NCBI GenBank assembly: GCA_040766745.1
Contig: JAXGPX010000001.1
Span: 186,001-250,000 of the forward strand
Source: JAXGPX01 sp040766745
Lineage (GTDB): Bacteria > Bacillota > Sulfobacillia > Fermentithermobacillales > Fermentithermobacillaceae
DNA: 64,000 bases
Reading direction: 5' to 3'
The position numbers were made by a program, and so were the translations under genes. This document shows positions 8,843-17,553 of this stretch, one piece after another (the first letter of the stretch is position 1; each line of letters begins with the position of its first letter). The notes under the pieces were generated by a model, which made no database searches, was not told the origin of the DNA, and saw nothing but the letters and a program-made list of their open reading frames with translations.

Positions 8843-10180
8843 ATGGATTTTGTCGTAGCGATTGTAGGTAGGCCAAATGTAGGCAAATCAGCTCTTTTCA
8901 ACCGGATAACAGGTACAGGTTCATCAATAGTTCACAAGCAGAGCGGCGTTACAAGAGATAGGCTTTATGCCCGGTGCGAATGGCAGGGGCATGAGTTTAC
9001 GCTGCTTGATACAGGTGGATTTGACCTGTCCTCTTCAAGCGAACTGGCCATGGCTATCAGAGCCCAAATTGAGCAAGCGATTGAAGAGGCAGATCTGCTT
9101 ATTTTTGTGGTTGATGCGCGGACAGGAGTTTTGCCTGAAGACCTGGAAGTGGCCGAAATACTAAGGAGAACCAACAGGCCTGTCCTGGTTTCTCCCAACA
9201 AATGTGATGCCCCTGGCCACGACCACAAAGGGTTTGAGTTTTACACCCTTGGTTTTCCGGAAGTGTTTCCCATATCGGCTGCTCACGGCCTTGGGATTGG
9301 TGATTTGCTTGACCGGATCACAGAGGCCAAGGAACAAGGTGAGTCAAGGAATGAAAGAGTACAGGAAGCAGCCGGGGATTCTCAGCCCATAAGGGTAGCG
9401 ATTGTGGGCAAGCCGAACGTAGGTAAATCGTCACTGGTAAACCGGCTTCTAGGGCAGGAAAGAATGACTGTGTCGGCCATGCCGGGTACAACTGTTGATG
9501 CTGTGGACACCAAAATCACTCACGATAATGCAGAGTTTGTTCTTGTTGATACAGCGGGATTGAGAAGGCCGGCGCGGATCGGTGAACGACTTGAGGAATT
9601 GGCTGTAGGCCGATCACTCAGCGCAGTTAAGCGAGCCGATGTAGCCATACTGGTTCTTGACGGAACTGAACCACCTACTGCCCAAGACCGTAGAATCGCA
9701 GGATATATCAGACGCAACGCAAAGGCTTCCATACTGCTGGTTAACAAAGTTGACCTTGGACTATACAACAATATGAGTCAGGAAGCGTTCACCAATTTGG
9801 TTCTACATGGGTGCAGGCCTGTTGGGTATTCAAACGTCCTCTTTGTTTCGTGCCTGACAGGGAAAGGAATCAACTTGGTTTTGCCTGAGGTTGTATGGAC
9901 GTATCAGGAATATGACAAACGAATTGAAACTTCTTTACTAAACCAGGTATTGAGCGAGATAACCGACTTTAGCCCTCCGCCAAGGGAGGGAAGGTTCTTC
10001 TACGGTACTCAGGTGGGTCAGAAGCCCCCTGAGATGGTGTTTTTCGTCAAGGATCCATCGAAGGTTCCAGATTCATATGTAAGATATCTTGAGGCTGAGA
10101 TAAGGAGAAGGTTTGGATTCAGGGGTGTGCCAATTACCATGGAATTTCGGCCGCAAAGGCAAAAGGAGAAGTCAAAGTGA
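8843..10180 (+). CDS. der: Ribosome biogenesis GTPase Der
   Basis: Der (EngA) is an essential double GTPase that assists 50S subunit maturation. Two G domains are seen: GRPNVGKS near residues 8-15 with DTGGFDL and NKCD, and GKPNVGKS near residues 188-195 with DTAGLRRP and NKVD. The KH-like C-terminal domain ends in FRGVPITMEFRPQ, typical of the family. Length (445 residues) is normal. ATG 8843 follows GGGGAG by 7 bases and comes just after the DUF512 stop. The GTG start of plsY overlaps the stop. Confidence 0.97.
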   Translation: MDFVVAIVGRPNVGKSALFNRITGTGSSIVHKQSGVTRDRLYARCEWQGHEFTLLDTGGFDLSSSSELAMAIRAQIEQAIEEADLLIFVVDARTGVLPEDLEVAEILRRTNRPVLVSPNKCDAPGHDHKGFEFYTLGFPEVFPISAAHGLGIGDLLDRITEAKEQGESRNERVQEAAGDSQPIRVAIVGKPNVGKSSLVNRLLGQERMTVSAMPGTTVDAVDTKITHDNAEFVLVDTAGLRRPARIGERLEELAVGRSLSAVKRADVAILVLDGTEPPTAQDRRIAGYIRRNAKASILLVNKVDLGLYNNMSQEAFTNLVLHGCRPVGYSNVLFVSCLTGKGINLVLPEVVWTYQEYDKRIETSLLNQVLSEITDFSPPPREGRFFYGTQVGQKPPEMVFFVKDPSKVPDSYVRYLEAEIRRRFGFRGVPITMEFRPQRQKEKSK

Positions 10181-10794
10181 CAGTCGATTGGGGTTTGCTG
10201 ATTTTCATATGTATGGCCGGGTATCTGGCTGGCTCAATCCCATCGGGAGTTATAATCTCCAAGCTTGCGGGCATTGACAATATAATGTCTTATGGTAGCG
10301 GAAATACCGGAGCTACCAACGTCTTCAGGGTATTGGGGCCCAAATATGCCGCCATCGTCCTGGTGATGGATATTCTCAAGGGCGCTTTGGCGGCCTATCT
10401 CGGGTTGAGGTATCTAGATATGGGTACCGTGGGTGCTTTTATAGCCGGAGTGTTTTCCATAGTGGGCCATAATTGGTCAGTGTTTCTCGGATTCAAAGGG
10501 GGAAAAGGAGTTGCCACCACAGCAGGGGTGGCACTAATAGTTTTCCCCAAGATATTGGCTGTAAGTGCTGCTGCTTTTCTTGTAGTTGTGGCATTATCCA
10601 GATATGTTTCTCTTGGAAGCTTGGTAGGTGTTTGGGCCGGTTTTGCCTACTCGCTTCTTCCTGAGTTCACTGCTTTGGACAAATTAGCTGTCTTCGGATT
10701 GGCGGCAGTTGTCACTTACAGGCACAGATCCAATATTCAAAGGCTTGCCTCGGGAACAGAACTGAAGTTAGGGAAGAAAGGGGAACGAATCTGA
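10177..10794 (+). CDS. plsY: Glycerol-3-phosphate acyltransferase PlsY
   Basis: PlsY transfers an acyl group from acyl phosphate to glycerol 3-phosphate, the first committed step of phospholipid synthesis, in the membrane. The conserved loops are present: GSIPSG, GSGNTGATN(VFR) and GFKGGKGVATTAG. Five to seven hydrophobic segments fit the family and the 205-residue length is normal. The GTG start overlaps the der stop (GTGA), with AAAGGAGAAG in front. gpsA, which supplies the glycerol 3-phosphate substrate, follows after one base, so the two enzymes form a metabolic pair. Confidence 0.96.
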   Translation: MTVDWGLLIFICMAGYLAGSIPSGVIISKLAGIDNIMSYGSGNTGATNVFRVLGPKYAAIVLVMDILKGALAAYLGLRYLDMGTVGAFIAGVFSIVGHNWSVFLGFKGGKGVATTAGVALIVFPKILAVSAAAFLVVVALSRYVSLGSLVGVWAGFAYSLLPEFTALDKLAVFGLAAVVTYRHRSNIQRLASGTELKLGKKGERI

Positions 10795-10795
10795 G

Positions 10796-11824
10796 TTGAG
10801 AGAAGCGGCGAAGAGAGCATGTGTTATTGGTGCCGGTTCCTGGGCTTCGGCTCTGGCATTGGTTTTATCGGATAACGGATACCAGGTAACCCTCTGGGCC
10901 AGAAATTCCAACACTATACAGGATTTTGATTCTACCAGGCGTTTACCTAGGCTGCCCAACATCACTTTGCCGCCAGCTATTACTGCTACGACAGATGTAT
11001 ATGGGGCTCTGCACGGCGCGTCACTGATCGTGATTGCTATCCCTTCCTCGGCAGTATCTTCTGTGGCCAAGACTATTGCAAAAGGTTTTCCTGCTGATGC
11101 TTTAGTGGTTACAGCAACTAAGGGTTTTGATCCTGCAACGTTGAGGAGGCCTTCACAGGTCTGGGTTGATGCAAATCCTACCCTTGAGAGGCGAATCAGC
11201 GTTTTGTCAGGCCCTAACTTTGCTGCGGAAGTGGCACAGAGGCTACCTGCAGCCACAGTTGTGGCTTCCCAAGAGGAAGCAACACGGCTTGCTGTCCAAC
11301 ACGCCTTTATGACAGGCTATTTCAGGGTCTATACCCATGAGGACATAATAGGTGTTGAAATCGGCGGTGCATTGAAGAACATAATCGCTCTGGCCTGCGG
11401 CATGGCTGAAGGAATGGCAATAGGTCACAATGCTCAAGCGGCCATCATCTCACGGGGCATTGCGGAAATAGCCAGGCTGGGCGTTTGCCTGGGTGCTGAA
11501 CCGCTTACATTTTCGGGCTTGTCGGGACTTGGAGACCTGGTTCTTACCAGTACAGGCGGGCTTTCCCGAAACCGCCAGGCAGGTATAGCAGTAGGCAAAG
11601 GTGAGTTAATCAAAGATTTTCTACATAGGACAGGCTATACGGTGGAAGGATTTGAGACAGTTAAGACAGCAAGGGAACTGTCCCTTATCCATAACGTACA
11701 GATGCCGATAACCAATGTAGTTTATAGGACTCTCTATCAGGGATTATCTGTTGGTGAAGGCCTTTCGGAAATGATGAGCCGTGAGCGAAAACCTGAGAAG
11801 GAGCCTTTCTTCAGAACACACTAG
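10796..11824 (+). CDS. gpsA: NAD(P)-dependent glycerol-3-phosphate dehydrogenase
   Basis: GpsA reduces dihydroxyacetone phosphate to sn-glycerol 3-phosphate for phospholipid synthesis. The N-terminal Rossmann motif reads VIGAGSWASALA, followed by LSGPNFAAEVAQ and the catalytic region GVEIGGALKNIIALACGMAEG. The 342-residue length is typical. The start is TTG 10796, just after the plsY stop, with a GGGGAA site inside plsY. This position makes it the last gene of the block before spoIVA, which has its own spacer of about 250 bases. Confidence 0.95.
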   Translation: MREAAKRACVIGAGSWASALALVLSDNGYQVTLWARNSNTIQDFDSTRRLPRLPNITLPPAITATTDVYGALHGASLIVIAIPSSAVSSVAKTIAKGFPADALVVTATKGFDPATLRRPSQVWVDANPTLERRISVLSGPNFAAEVAQRLPAATVVASQEEATRLAVQHAFMTGYFRVYTHEDIIGVEIGGALKNIIALACGMAEGMAIGHNAQAAIISRGIAEIARLGVCLGAEPLTFSGLSGLGDLVLTSTGGLSRNRQAGIAVGKGELIKDFLHRTGYTVEGFETVKTARELSLIHNVQMPITNVVYRTLYQGLSVGEGLSEMMSRERKPEKEPFFRTH

Positions 11825-11864
11825 TACCGGCCCCTACCAGGCGTGACTTGATGGCGCCTTAGGG

Positions 11865-11900
11865 CCTGGCGCCCCTTTCGGAAGGGGCATATTCTGCGGA
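11865..11900 (+). other. Hairpin in gpsA-spoIVA spacer
   Basis: GCCCCTT (11871-11877) can pair with AAGGGGC (11882-11888) over a TCGG loop. No T-tract follows, so this may be a weak terminator for gpsA or an element in the spoIVA leader. The rest of the 250-base spacer carries no gene that I can support. Confidence 0.35.
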
Positions 11901-12075
11901 ATTCTTCAGTCGGACACCTCTTATCCGGTAATGGTTCTATTCCGGCTTTGTCCCTCATAACCATTTATGAATTGCTCTTATTTGATGCCAGGACTTTTAC
12001 CGGTATTCGTTATCAAGTTACAGGGTGGCTTGGCATATAGTTATCTTGAGCGTCCTCTCAAGGAGGGAGAATCAG

Positions 12076-13554
12076 GTGGAGAAGTTCGACATCTTCCGGG
12101 ATATTGCGGAGCGTACAGGTGGCGATATTTACATCGGTGTAGTCGGCCCTATGCGGGCAGGGAAATCCACCTTCATCCGCCGGTTCATGGAACTGTTCGT
12201 AATCCCCAATATTACTGAGCCCTATGACAAACAGCGCACTATCGACGCTGTTCCACAGGCCGGCACCGGCAAGACCGTTATGACGGTTGAACCCAAGTTC
12301 GTGCCTGAAGAAGCGGTGCCTATAGACCTTAAGGAGAACCTCTCCCTAAATGTCAGGGTCATAGACTGTACCGGATATCCGGTAGAAGGTGCGCAAGGGT
12401 ACACAGAAGACGACGAGACTAGAATGGTCAGGACTTTGTGGTATGATGAGCCTATTCCATTTACCGAGGCGGCGGAGATTGGAACGGAAAAAGTGATATG
12501 TGACCATTCGACTATCGGGATTCTGGTTACAACTGATGGGACCATTGTTGATATCCCCCGTGAAAACTACGTAGAACCGGAAAGAAAAGTGGTTGAAAAA
12601 CTTCAGGAAATCGGCAAACCTTTTGTTATAGTCCTAAATTCAACGGATCCATATTCCAAAGAAGTCTCTGATATTGCCACAGACATGGAGGAGGAGTACG
12701 GAGTGCCTGTCATTCCGGCTAATTGTTTGGAACTCACCCATGATGATGTGGTCCTTATTATGGAGCAGGTGCTCTACGAGTTTCCTGTTTCGGAGATGAC
12801 TGTCAGGATCCCGAGATGGGTTCAGATGCTCAGCTCCGCACACTGGTTGAAAAGTGCAATAGAGTCAAGCATTAAGGAAGCGGTTAGCTCGGTAAAAAGG
12901 GTACGCGATATCGATGCTTGTGTAATGGCCCTCGAATCTGCCGACAATGTGGACAGAGTTGATGTTGAGCGAGTGGAAATGAGTACTGGCAGGGCAGCCC
13001 TAAGACTGGAAGCTACAGAGGAATCCTTCTTTAGGGTGCTCAGTGAGAGAGTAGGTTCCGGCATAGCCGACAAGTCGGATTTGATTGGACTCTTGAGCGA
13101 TTTGGTAGTAGCCAAGAAAACCTACGACAAATTCGAACTGGCCTTGCGCGAACTCGAGGAGACAGGATATGGGGTTGTTGAGCCTACTCTCGATGACATG
13201 GAGTTTGAAGAGCCTGAGATTATCAGGCAGGGCAGAAACTATGGAGTTAGGCTTTCAGCCAAGGGGCCTGTCATACACTTGATAAGAACTGATGTAGATG
13301 CCGAAGTGAGCCCCATGATTGGTTCTGAAGAGCAGGGGCACGAACTTGTAGCCTACCTTATGGAGAAATTCGAGGATGATCCGAAGAAGATTTGGGGTAC
13401 CGACCTATTCGGCAAGGCCTTGCAAGACATAGTTGTTGAAAGTGTATCAGGAAAGGTCGATAGGATGCCTGAGAATGTTAAAGCAAAGATGCAGGAAACA
13501 ATGGCCAGGATACTGAATGAGGGTTCAGGTGGGCTTATCTGCATCATACTGTAG
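12076..13554 (+). CDS. spoIVA: Stage IV sporulation protein A
   Basis: SpoIVA is the ATPase that polymerises on the forespore surface as the basement layer of the spore coat. The N-terminus EKFDIFRDIAERTGGDIYIGVVGP is the classic family start, followed by the Walker A GPMRAGKST. The C-terminus LNEGSGGLICIIL is also family-like. The product has 492 residues, the usual size. GTG 12076 is chosen because AAGGAGGG lies about 9 bases upstream; an upstream in-frame start adds unconserved residues. A strong terminator follows at 13580-13610. In relatives the gene is controlled by sigma E; I did not find a convincing sigma E promoter here. Confidence 0.97.
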   Translation: MEKFDIFRDIAERTGGDIYIGVVGPMRAGKSTFIRRFMELFVIPNITEPYDKQRTIDAVPQAGTGKTVMTVEPKFVPEEAVPIDLKENLSLNVRVIDCTGYPVEGAQGYTEDDETRMVRTLWYDEPIPFTEAAEIGTEKVICDHSTIGILVTTDGTIVDIPRENYVEPERKVVEKLQEIGKPFVIVLNSTDPYSKEVSDIATDMEEEYGVPVIPANCLELTHDDVVLIMEQVLYEFPVSEMTVRIPRWVQMLSSAHWLKSAIESSIKEAVSSVKRVRDIDACVMALESADNVDRVDVERVEMSTGRAALRLEATEESFFRVLSERVGSGIADKSDLIGLLSDLVVAKKTYDKFELALRELEETGYGVVEPTLDDMEFEEPEIIRQGRNYGVRLSAKGPVIHLIRTDVDAEVSPMIGSEEQGHELVAYLMEKFEDDPKKIWGTDLFGKALQDIVVESVSGKVDRMPENVKAKMQETMARILNEGSGGLICIIL

Positions 13555-13579
13555 CATCTAGTATCAGGTTAGTTTGTGC

Positions 13580-13612
13580 GGCGGAGGCTTCAGGTGGCTT
13601 CCGCCTTTTTGT
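13580..13612 (+). terminator. Rho-independent terminator after spoIVA
   Basis: GGCGGAGGC (13580-13588) pairs with GCTTCCGCC (13597-13605) with one G-T wobble and an 8-base loop, followed directly by TTTTT. This closes the spoIVA transcript. Confidence 0.85.
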
Positions 13613-13830
13613 TGTTATTAGCAAGAACAAGCGTCCTCCATACGCTGCCTCCACGACTGTTGAGGCTCCTATTCGGTGCCTAGAAGCGAATGTATGGCCT
13701 TCACTGAAAATACTGAGAAAGAAAAAGGAGTTTTCCCATCACTTTGTCGAAATGCCACTAGTGTAAGAACGTAAATGCAGAGCACGAGTTCTACGTTGAT
13801 CTTCAATCTGAGGGAAAAGGAGCGCGGGCT

Positions 13831-15009
13831 ATGTTATACGATTTCGACAGAATATACAACAGAAAATCAACTTTGAGTGCAAAATGGTCTGTTGAAGAGG
13901 TTTTTGGCCACGATGATATCATACCGCTTTGGGTTGCAGACATGGATTTTCCTGTTGCCGAACCGATTGTGAGGGCACTGAAGGAGCGCGCTGATCACCC
14001 TATATTTGGTTATACCAGGGTTAGCCCCGGCCTGTATGAATCAATCATAAACCGGCTGGACGCAAAGTTCGGGTGGAAAATAGAGAAAGAGTGGATAGTC
14101 ATAACGCCCGGTGTTATGCCTGCAGTAAATACATCAGTTGTTGCATTTACGTCACCGGGTGACCTGGTGGCCCTGCAAAGCCCTGTTTATCCGCCTTTCT
14201 GGTCTTCGATTTCAGGCAATGGCCGTGAAGTCGCAGCTAACCGGTTGAAACTTACCGGCGGCCGCCACGAGATTGATTTCAAAGATCTTGAGAGCAAGTT
14301 TCGCGGCCATAAAGCTCGAGCAATGATCTTGTGCAGTCCTCACAACCCTGGAGGGAGAGTGTGGAGTAAAGAGGAATTGGTGAGGATGGGAGAGATAGTG
14401 ATTAGTTCGGGCGGTGTTATGATTGCAGATGAGATACACTGTGAACTTGTCATGAAGGGTTACTCTCATACCCCATTTGCTGCTATTAGCAAGGAGTTTG
14501 CCATGAACTCGGTCACGTGCTTTGCCCCCAGCAAAACATTTAACGTCCCAGGGTTCCATACATCTGTTGCCATTATTCCTAACGAGGAATTGAGGCAAAA
14601 GTTTGACAAGGCAAGGGGGAGGATCATGGGATCGCCCTGCCTTTTTGGGCTTGTTGCCATGGAGGCGGCATTTAAGTACGGAGACGAATGGCTGAGCCAG
14701 GCCATTGACTATATTGAGGGCAACATAGATTATGCAACGGAGTTTTTCGAAAATAGTGTGCCCGAGATAGTTCCTATGCGGCCAGAAGGCACATACCTAA
14801 TTTGGCTGGATTGCAGGGGATTAGGATTGAAGCCTGAAGAACTGAAGCCTTTCTTTGTAGAAGAGGCAAGGGTAGGCTTAAATGACGGTATTACATTCGG
14901 TGCCGGGGGAGAAGGGTTTATGCGGCTCAACGTTGGATGTCCAAGGGCAATTTTGCAGGAAGGCTTGAACAGAATAGAGAAAGCGGTAAAGGCACGCCGC
15001 AAGGTTTAG
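13831..15009 (+). CDS. PatB/MalY-type PLP-dependent C-S lyase (aminotransferase class I/II fold)
   Basis: The start MLYDFDRIYNRKSTLSAKW, then PLWVADMDFP, FGYT and the PLP lysine motif APSKTFNVPGF identify a PatB/MalY cystathionine beta-lyase-type enzyme. Such enzymes cleave the C-S bond of cystathionine or cysteine conjugates; some act as aminotransferases, so the exact substrate is open. Length (392 residues) is standard. AAAAGGAG lies about 10 bases before ATG 13831. It stands alone after a spacer of about 275 bases and converges on the regulator gene on the other strand, with only 13 bases between the stops. Confidence 0.9.
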   Translation: MLYDFDRIYNRKSTLSAKWSVEEVFGHDDIIPLWVADMDFPVAEPIVRALKERADHPIFGYTRVSPGLYESIINRLDAKFGWKIEKEWIVITPGVMPAVNTSVVAFTSPGDLVALQSPVYPPFWSSISGNGREVAANRLKLTGGRHEIDFKDLESKFRGHKARAMILCSPHNPGGRVWSKEELVRMGEIVISSGGVMIADEIHCELVMKGYSHTPFAAISKEFAMNSVTCFAPSKTFNVPGFHTSVAIIPNEELRQKFDKARGRIMGSPCLFGLVAMEAAFKYGDEWLSQAIDYIEGNIDYATEFFENSVPEIVPMRPEGTYLIWLDCRGLGLKPEELKPFFVEEARVGLNDGITFGAGGEGFMRLNVGCPRAILQEGLNRIEKAVKARRKV

Positions 15010-15022
15010 AAGCATCTTGCCT

Positions 15023-16987
15023 TTATGCGTTTTTCGTGGCTGCCATGGATTTGGTGCCTGTATTGCTTGATCTTGGATTTAGCAGACTGCATTCTCTGTG
15101 GAGTTCTCGAAGATCCCAGCGATTCCTTGAGTATATAGAGTATGCCCGGTTTCTCAGCTGCTCTACACCTACCCTATCGCCGGTTTCTTCTAAGAGGTTG
15201 GATAGCCATAGAGATGCGCACGCAATTTCCCTACTGGATTCGTCTTGCTGGAACAATTCTATAGATCTTGCTGCCAGATTCTTTGCTTGCCTGTAGGCAC
15301 CTCTAGATCGTTCCATACAGGCTCTTAGCAAGAGTACCCAGCCAAGTTCAGTACGCGCGCTGCTTTCTAACATAGCCGGGATTCGTTCAAGGAGCGCAGA
15401 TGCTTCCTCTATACGGCCTTCACGCAATAGGGCCTTTGCGACCTCAACCCCTGCATATGCCCAATGGCTTTGCAGATTATCTTGTAAGTACAGTTTCTGG
15501 GCTTTGTAGAGGTATTCAAGGGATTCACCGGTACGATCCTCACGATACAGAATCATCCCGAGGTTATGGTAAGCTACGGCGAAGTCCACTTGATATCTTT
15601 CTGGAGCTTTCTTGATTGACGAAAGATAGTAGCCCTTTGCCATCTTCCAGTTTCTGCGCTTGAACTCAATCAGGCCTGACATTAGGTCTGCATGTGAAGC
15701 AAGTCTATTGGCTTCCGGAGGTTTTTGGGACCGTATCCATCCTCGAGCTTGGTTTAGGGCGCTTTCGGCCTGCTCGATCTTGCTCTGGGCAAAACTAGCA
15801 GTCGCCAGGTTCATTAGGAGGTGGCCATAGTTTGGAGAGGATGGTTCTGCCGATTCCAATCCTTTCTTATACCATGAGGCGGCTCTGGAATAGTCTTTAC
15901 CAGAGTACATGTTTCCCATGGCCAGGCACACATAAACAAGCATGTCTTCGAGTTGGGCGTCTTGAAAAACCTGAAATGCACAGCCCCCCATTAGATCGGC
16001 TCCGTCAAAATCCCCGTTGTGTCCAAGGCACGCTGCATACTTGCATAAGCACTTGCCTCTTTCTCGCTGATCATTCAAGACCCCAAAGGCTATAGATGCC
16101 TCATGCCAGGCCCTGGCGGCCATATCCCATAATTGGCTCTTTTCGTATTCGTTTGCCGCTTTCTGAAAGTTATGGACTGCTTTTTGGGTTAATCCTGCTT
16201 TGACCATCACCCGGGCTAAATCCAGAAAGAACCGTGGCTCATCATCGGGAAAGGCCTCCATGGCTGCTGACAGGTCCAGGTACATCAGTCTCAATTTATC
16301 CTGCGTATATTGGGATGGCAGCACATCTTTCAGGTTTCTTCTGAGAAGCACTCGGTTTCCTGCGATATCTTCAATAACTGACACAAGATCAAGGGCTGCA
16401 AGTTCTTCGATGCTATCTGCAAACAGGTCCTTCTCCATCTGGACTATAGATTCTATCCATTCCATTCTGGCGTTGCTGCCCGCCAAGGAACAGGCCAGCA
16501 AGAGCCTTCTTTGATCTGCATTCAGTCTGAGGAGAACGAACTCACGGTCTTTGCTTCTTTCTGAATCACTTTGCTCGAAGTATCCAAGTATCCTTGAAAA
16601 GTATTTCTTCACAGAATGGGCCTCGTGGTCTGAGAGGGCAGCAAGTGCCAGGTAAAAGGGAACTTGCCTGGACTCAAGATTGGCCCTTTCAAGGAAAGCA
16701 TCAATGAGGCCTTTGGTTTCTGTCCTGAGATGGCCTTCTGAAACCGGCTCAAAACCGGCGTTGTCATAAGAAGATGGGTTTTCCGTGTATAGGTAAGACA
16801 TAGGCAACCCGAAAAAGGCTGCAATCCGGTCTTTGTATTCATCTCCGAGGTTTCTTTTTGTACCATTTAGTACCAGAGATAAGTACGACTCAGACAGGCC
16901 GATTATCTCTGCAAGATCCTTAAGCCTGAGATTCCTATGAGTTAGCAACGCCCTAATGTTTTGGGCGAAGATCTCAAAAGAAGACAA
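15023..16987 (-). CDS. XRE-family transcriptional regulator with long TPR domain (RRNPP-like)
   Basis: Residues about 6-65 form a Cro/C1-type helix-turn-helix (NIRALLTHRNLRLKDLAEII, then GLSESYLSLVLNG). The remaining ~580 residues are alpha-helical with tandem TPR units, such as AVHNFQKAANEYEKSQLWDMA and YLYKAQKLYLQDNLQSHWAY. This is the architecture of peptide-binding RRNPP regulators, but at 654 residues it is longer than Rap, PlcR or NprR. TTG is used as start, with AAAGGGTGAT five bases upstream. A possible -10 TATAAT (minus strand, 17079-17084) lies about 90 bases upstream. The neighbour in the same direction is a small exported peptide gene (17272-17553), separated by two hairpins. A signalling pair is inferred. 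Confidence 0.85.
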   Translation of the reverse strand: MSSFEIFAQNIRALLTHRNLRLKDLAEIIGLSESYLSLVLNGTKRNLGDEYKDRIAAFFGLPMSYLYTENPSSYDNAGFEPVSEGHLRTETKGLIDAFLERANLESRQVPFYLALAALSDHEAHSVKKYFSRILGYFEQSDSERSKDREFVLLRLNADQRRLLLACSLAGSNARMEWIESIVQMEKDLFADSIEELAALDLVSVIEDIAGNRVLLRRNLKDVLPSQYTQDKLRLMYLDLSAAMEAFPDDEPRFFLDLARVMVKAGLTQKAVHNFQKAANEYEKSQLWDMAARAWHEASIAFGVLNDQRERGKCLCKYAACLGHNGDFDGADLMGGCAFQVFQDAQLEDMLVYVCLAMGNMYSGKDYSRAASWYKKGLESAEPSSPNYGHLLMNLATASFAQSKIEQAESALNQARGWIRSQKPPEANRLASHADLMSGLIEFKRRNWKMAKGYYLSSIKKAPERYQVDFAVAYHNLGMILYREDRTGESLEYLYKAQKLYLQDNLQSHWAYAGVEVAKALLREGRIEEASALLERIPAMLESSARTELGWVLLLRACMERSRGAYRQAKNLAARSIELFQQDESSREIACASLWLSNLLEETGDRVGVEQLRNRAYSIYSRNRWDLRELHRECSLLNPRSSNTGTKSMAATKNA

Positions 16988-17163
16988 GACTAATCACCCT
17001 TTGAAATGAGATATATTTATTCCCATAGGCCATATCGTAAAACAGGGAAAATCTCTGATTGTTGAGACTATTGATTCGATTATAGGACGAGTTCACTTAT
17101 TGAACCAGCTTCTTGGGAGAAGTTCTTGGTTATGGGTAATTGTGTCGTAACTTATCTGGAAAG

Positions 17164-17195
17164 TATGAGGGGTGAATGCCCTGGGGCCCCTCATA
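17164..17195 (-). other. 9-bp hairpin between peptide gene and regulator
   Basis: TATGAGGGG (17164-17172) and CCCCTCATA (17187-17195) form a perfect 9-bp inverted repeat with a 14-base loop. There is no clear T-tract on either strand. It may be a second terminator or an operator upstream of the XRE-TPR gene. Confidence 0.5.
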
Positions 17196-17214
17196 TTCCA
17201 GGGGGATAGAGACG

Positions 17215-17244
17215 GCCGGGAGCTTGAATCAAGATGCCCCCGGC
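17215..17244 (-). terminator. Probable terminator of the peptide gene
   Basis: GCCGGGAGC (17215-17223) and GCCCCCGGC (17236-17244) pair with one mismatch around a 12-base loop, about 28 bases after the peptide stop codon on the minus strand. It lacks a T-tract in that direction, so termination may be partial and the regulator may receive read-through. Confidence 0.45.
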
Positions 17245-17271
17245 TTTCTGGTGACTGACGCTGTTGACTTC

Positions 17272-17553
17272 CTATGCTGGCATGCCGTCTGCCGGCGCCC
17301 CATTAGCATTGGGCGGGTCGTCTTCCACAGGGGGAAGCGGCAGGGGCAAGCCAGGCCCGTCAGCCAGCAGCCCATCTTGTGGCGTCCCGTTAGCGTTGGG
17401 TGGGTCGTCTTCCACAGGAGGAAGGGGCAGGGGCAAACCAGGCCCGCCAGTTTGGTACAGCACTTTGGCTCTGTCATCCAGAGTTACTGTCATTCCCGAC
17501 CCAAGGCTGATTACGAGAGCCAGGCAAATAAGAAGGTAACGGAATTTTTTCAC
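17272..17553 (-). CDS. Exported proline-rich peptide precursor with two identical 20-residue repeats
   Basis: This 93-residue product is not a family I know. GTG 17551-17553 is chosen because GGAGGTG lies 6 bases upstream. A signal peptide (KKFRYLLICLALVISLGSG) leads to a short spacer and then GPGLPLPLPPVEDDPPNANG, repeated 29 residues later. The two 60-base copies (17299-17358 and 17386-17445) differ at six bases and every change is synonymous, which points to selection on the peptide itself. It lies upstream of the XRE-TPR regulator in the same direction, which suggests a secreted signal precursor. A plain secreted or cell-wall protein is the alternative. Confidence 0.75.
   Translation of the reverse strand: MKKFRYLLICLALVISLGSGMTVTLDDRAKVLYQTGGPGLPLPLPPVEDDPPNANGTPQDGLLADGPGLPLPLPPVEDDPPNANGAPADGMPA

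Noticed and set aside
12025..12075. Sigma E promoter for spoIVA (GGCATATAGTT as -10)
   Set aside because: No matching -35 at the right distance could be found by eye.
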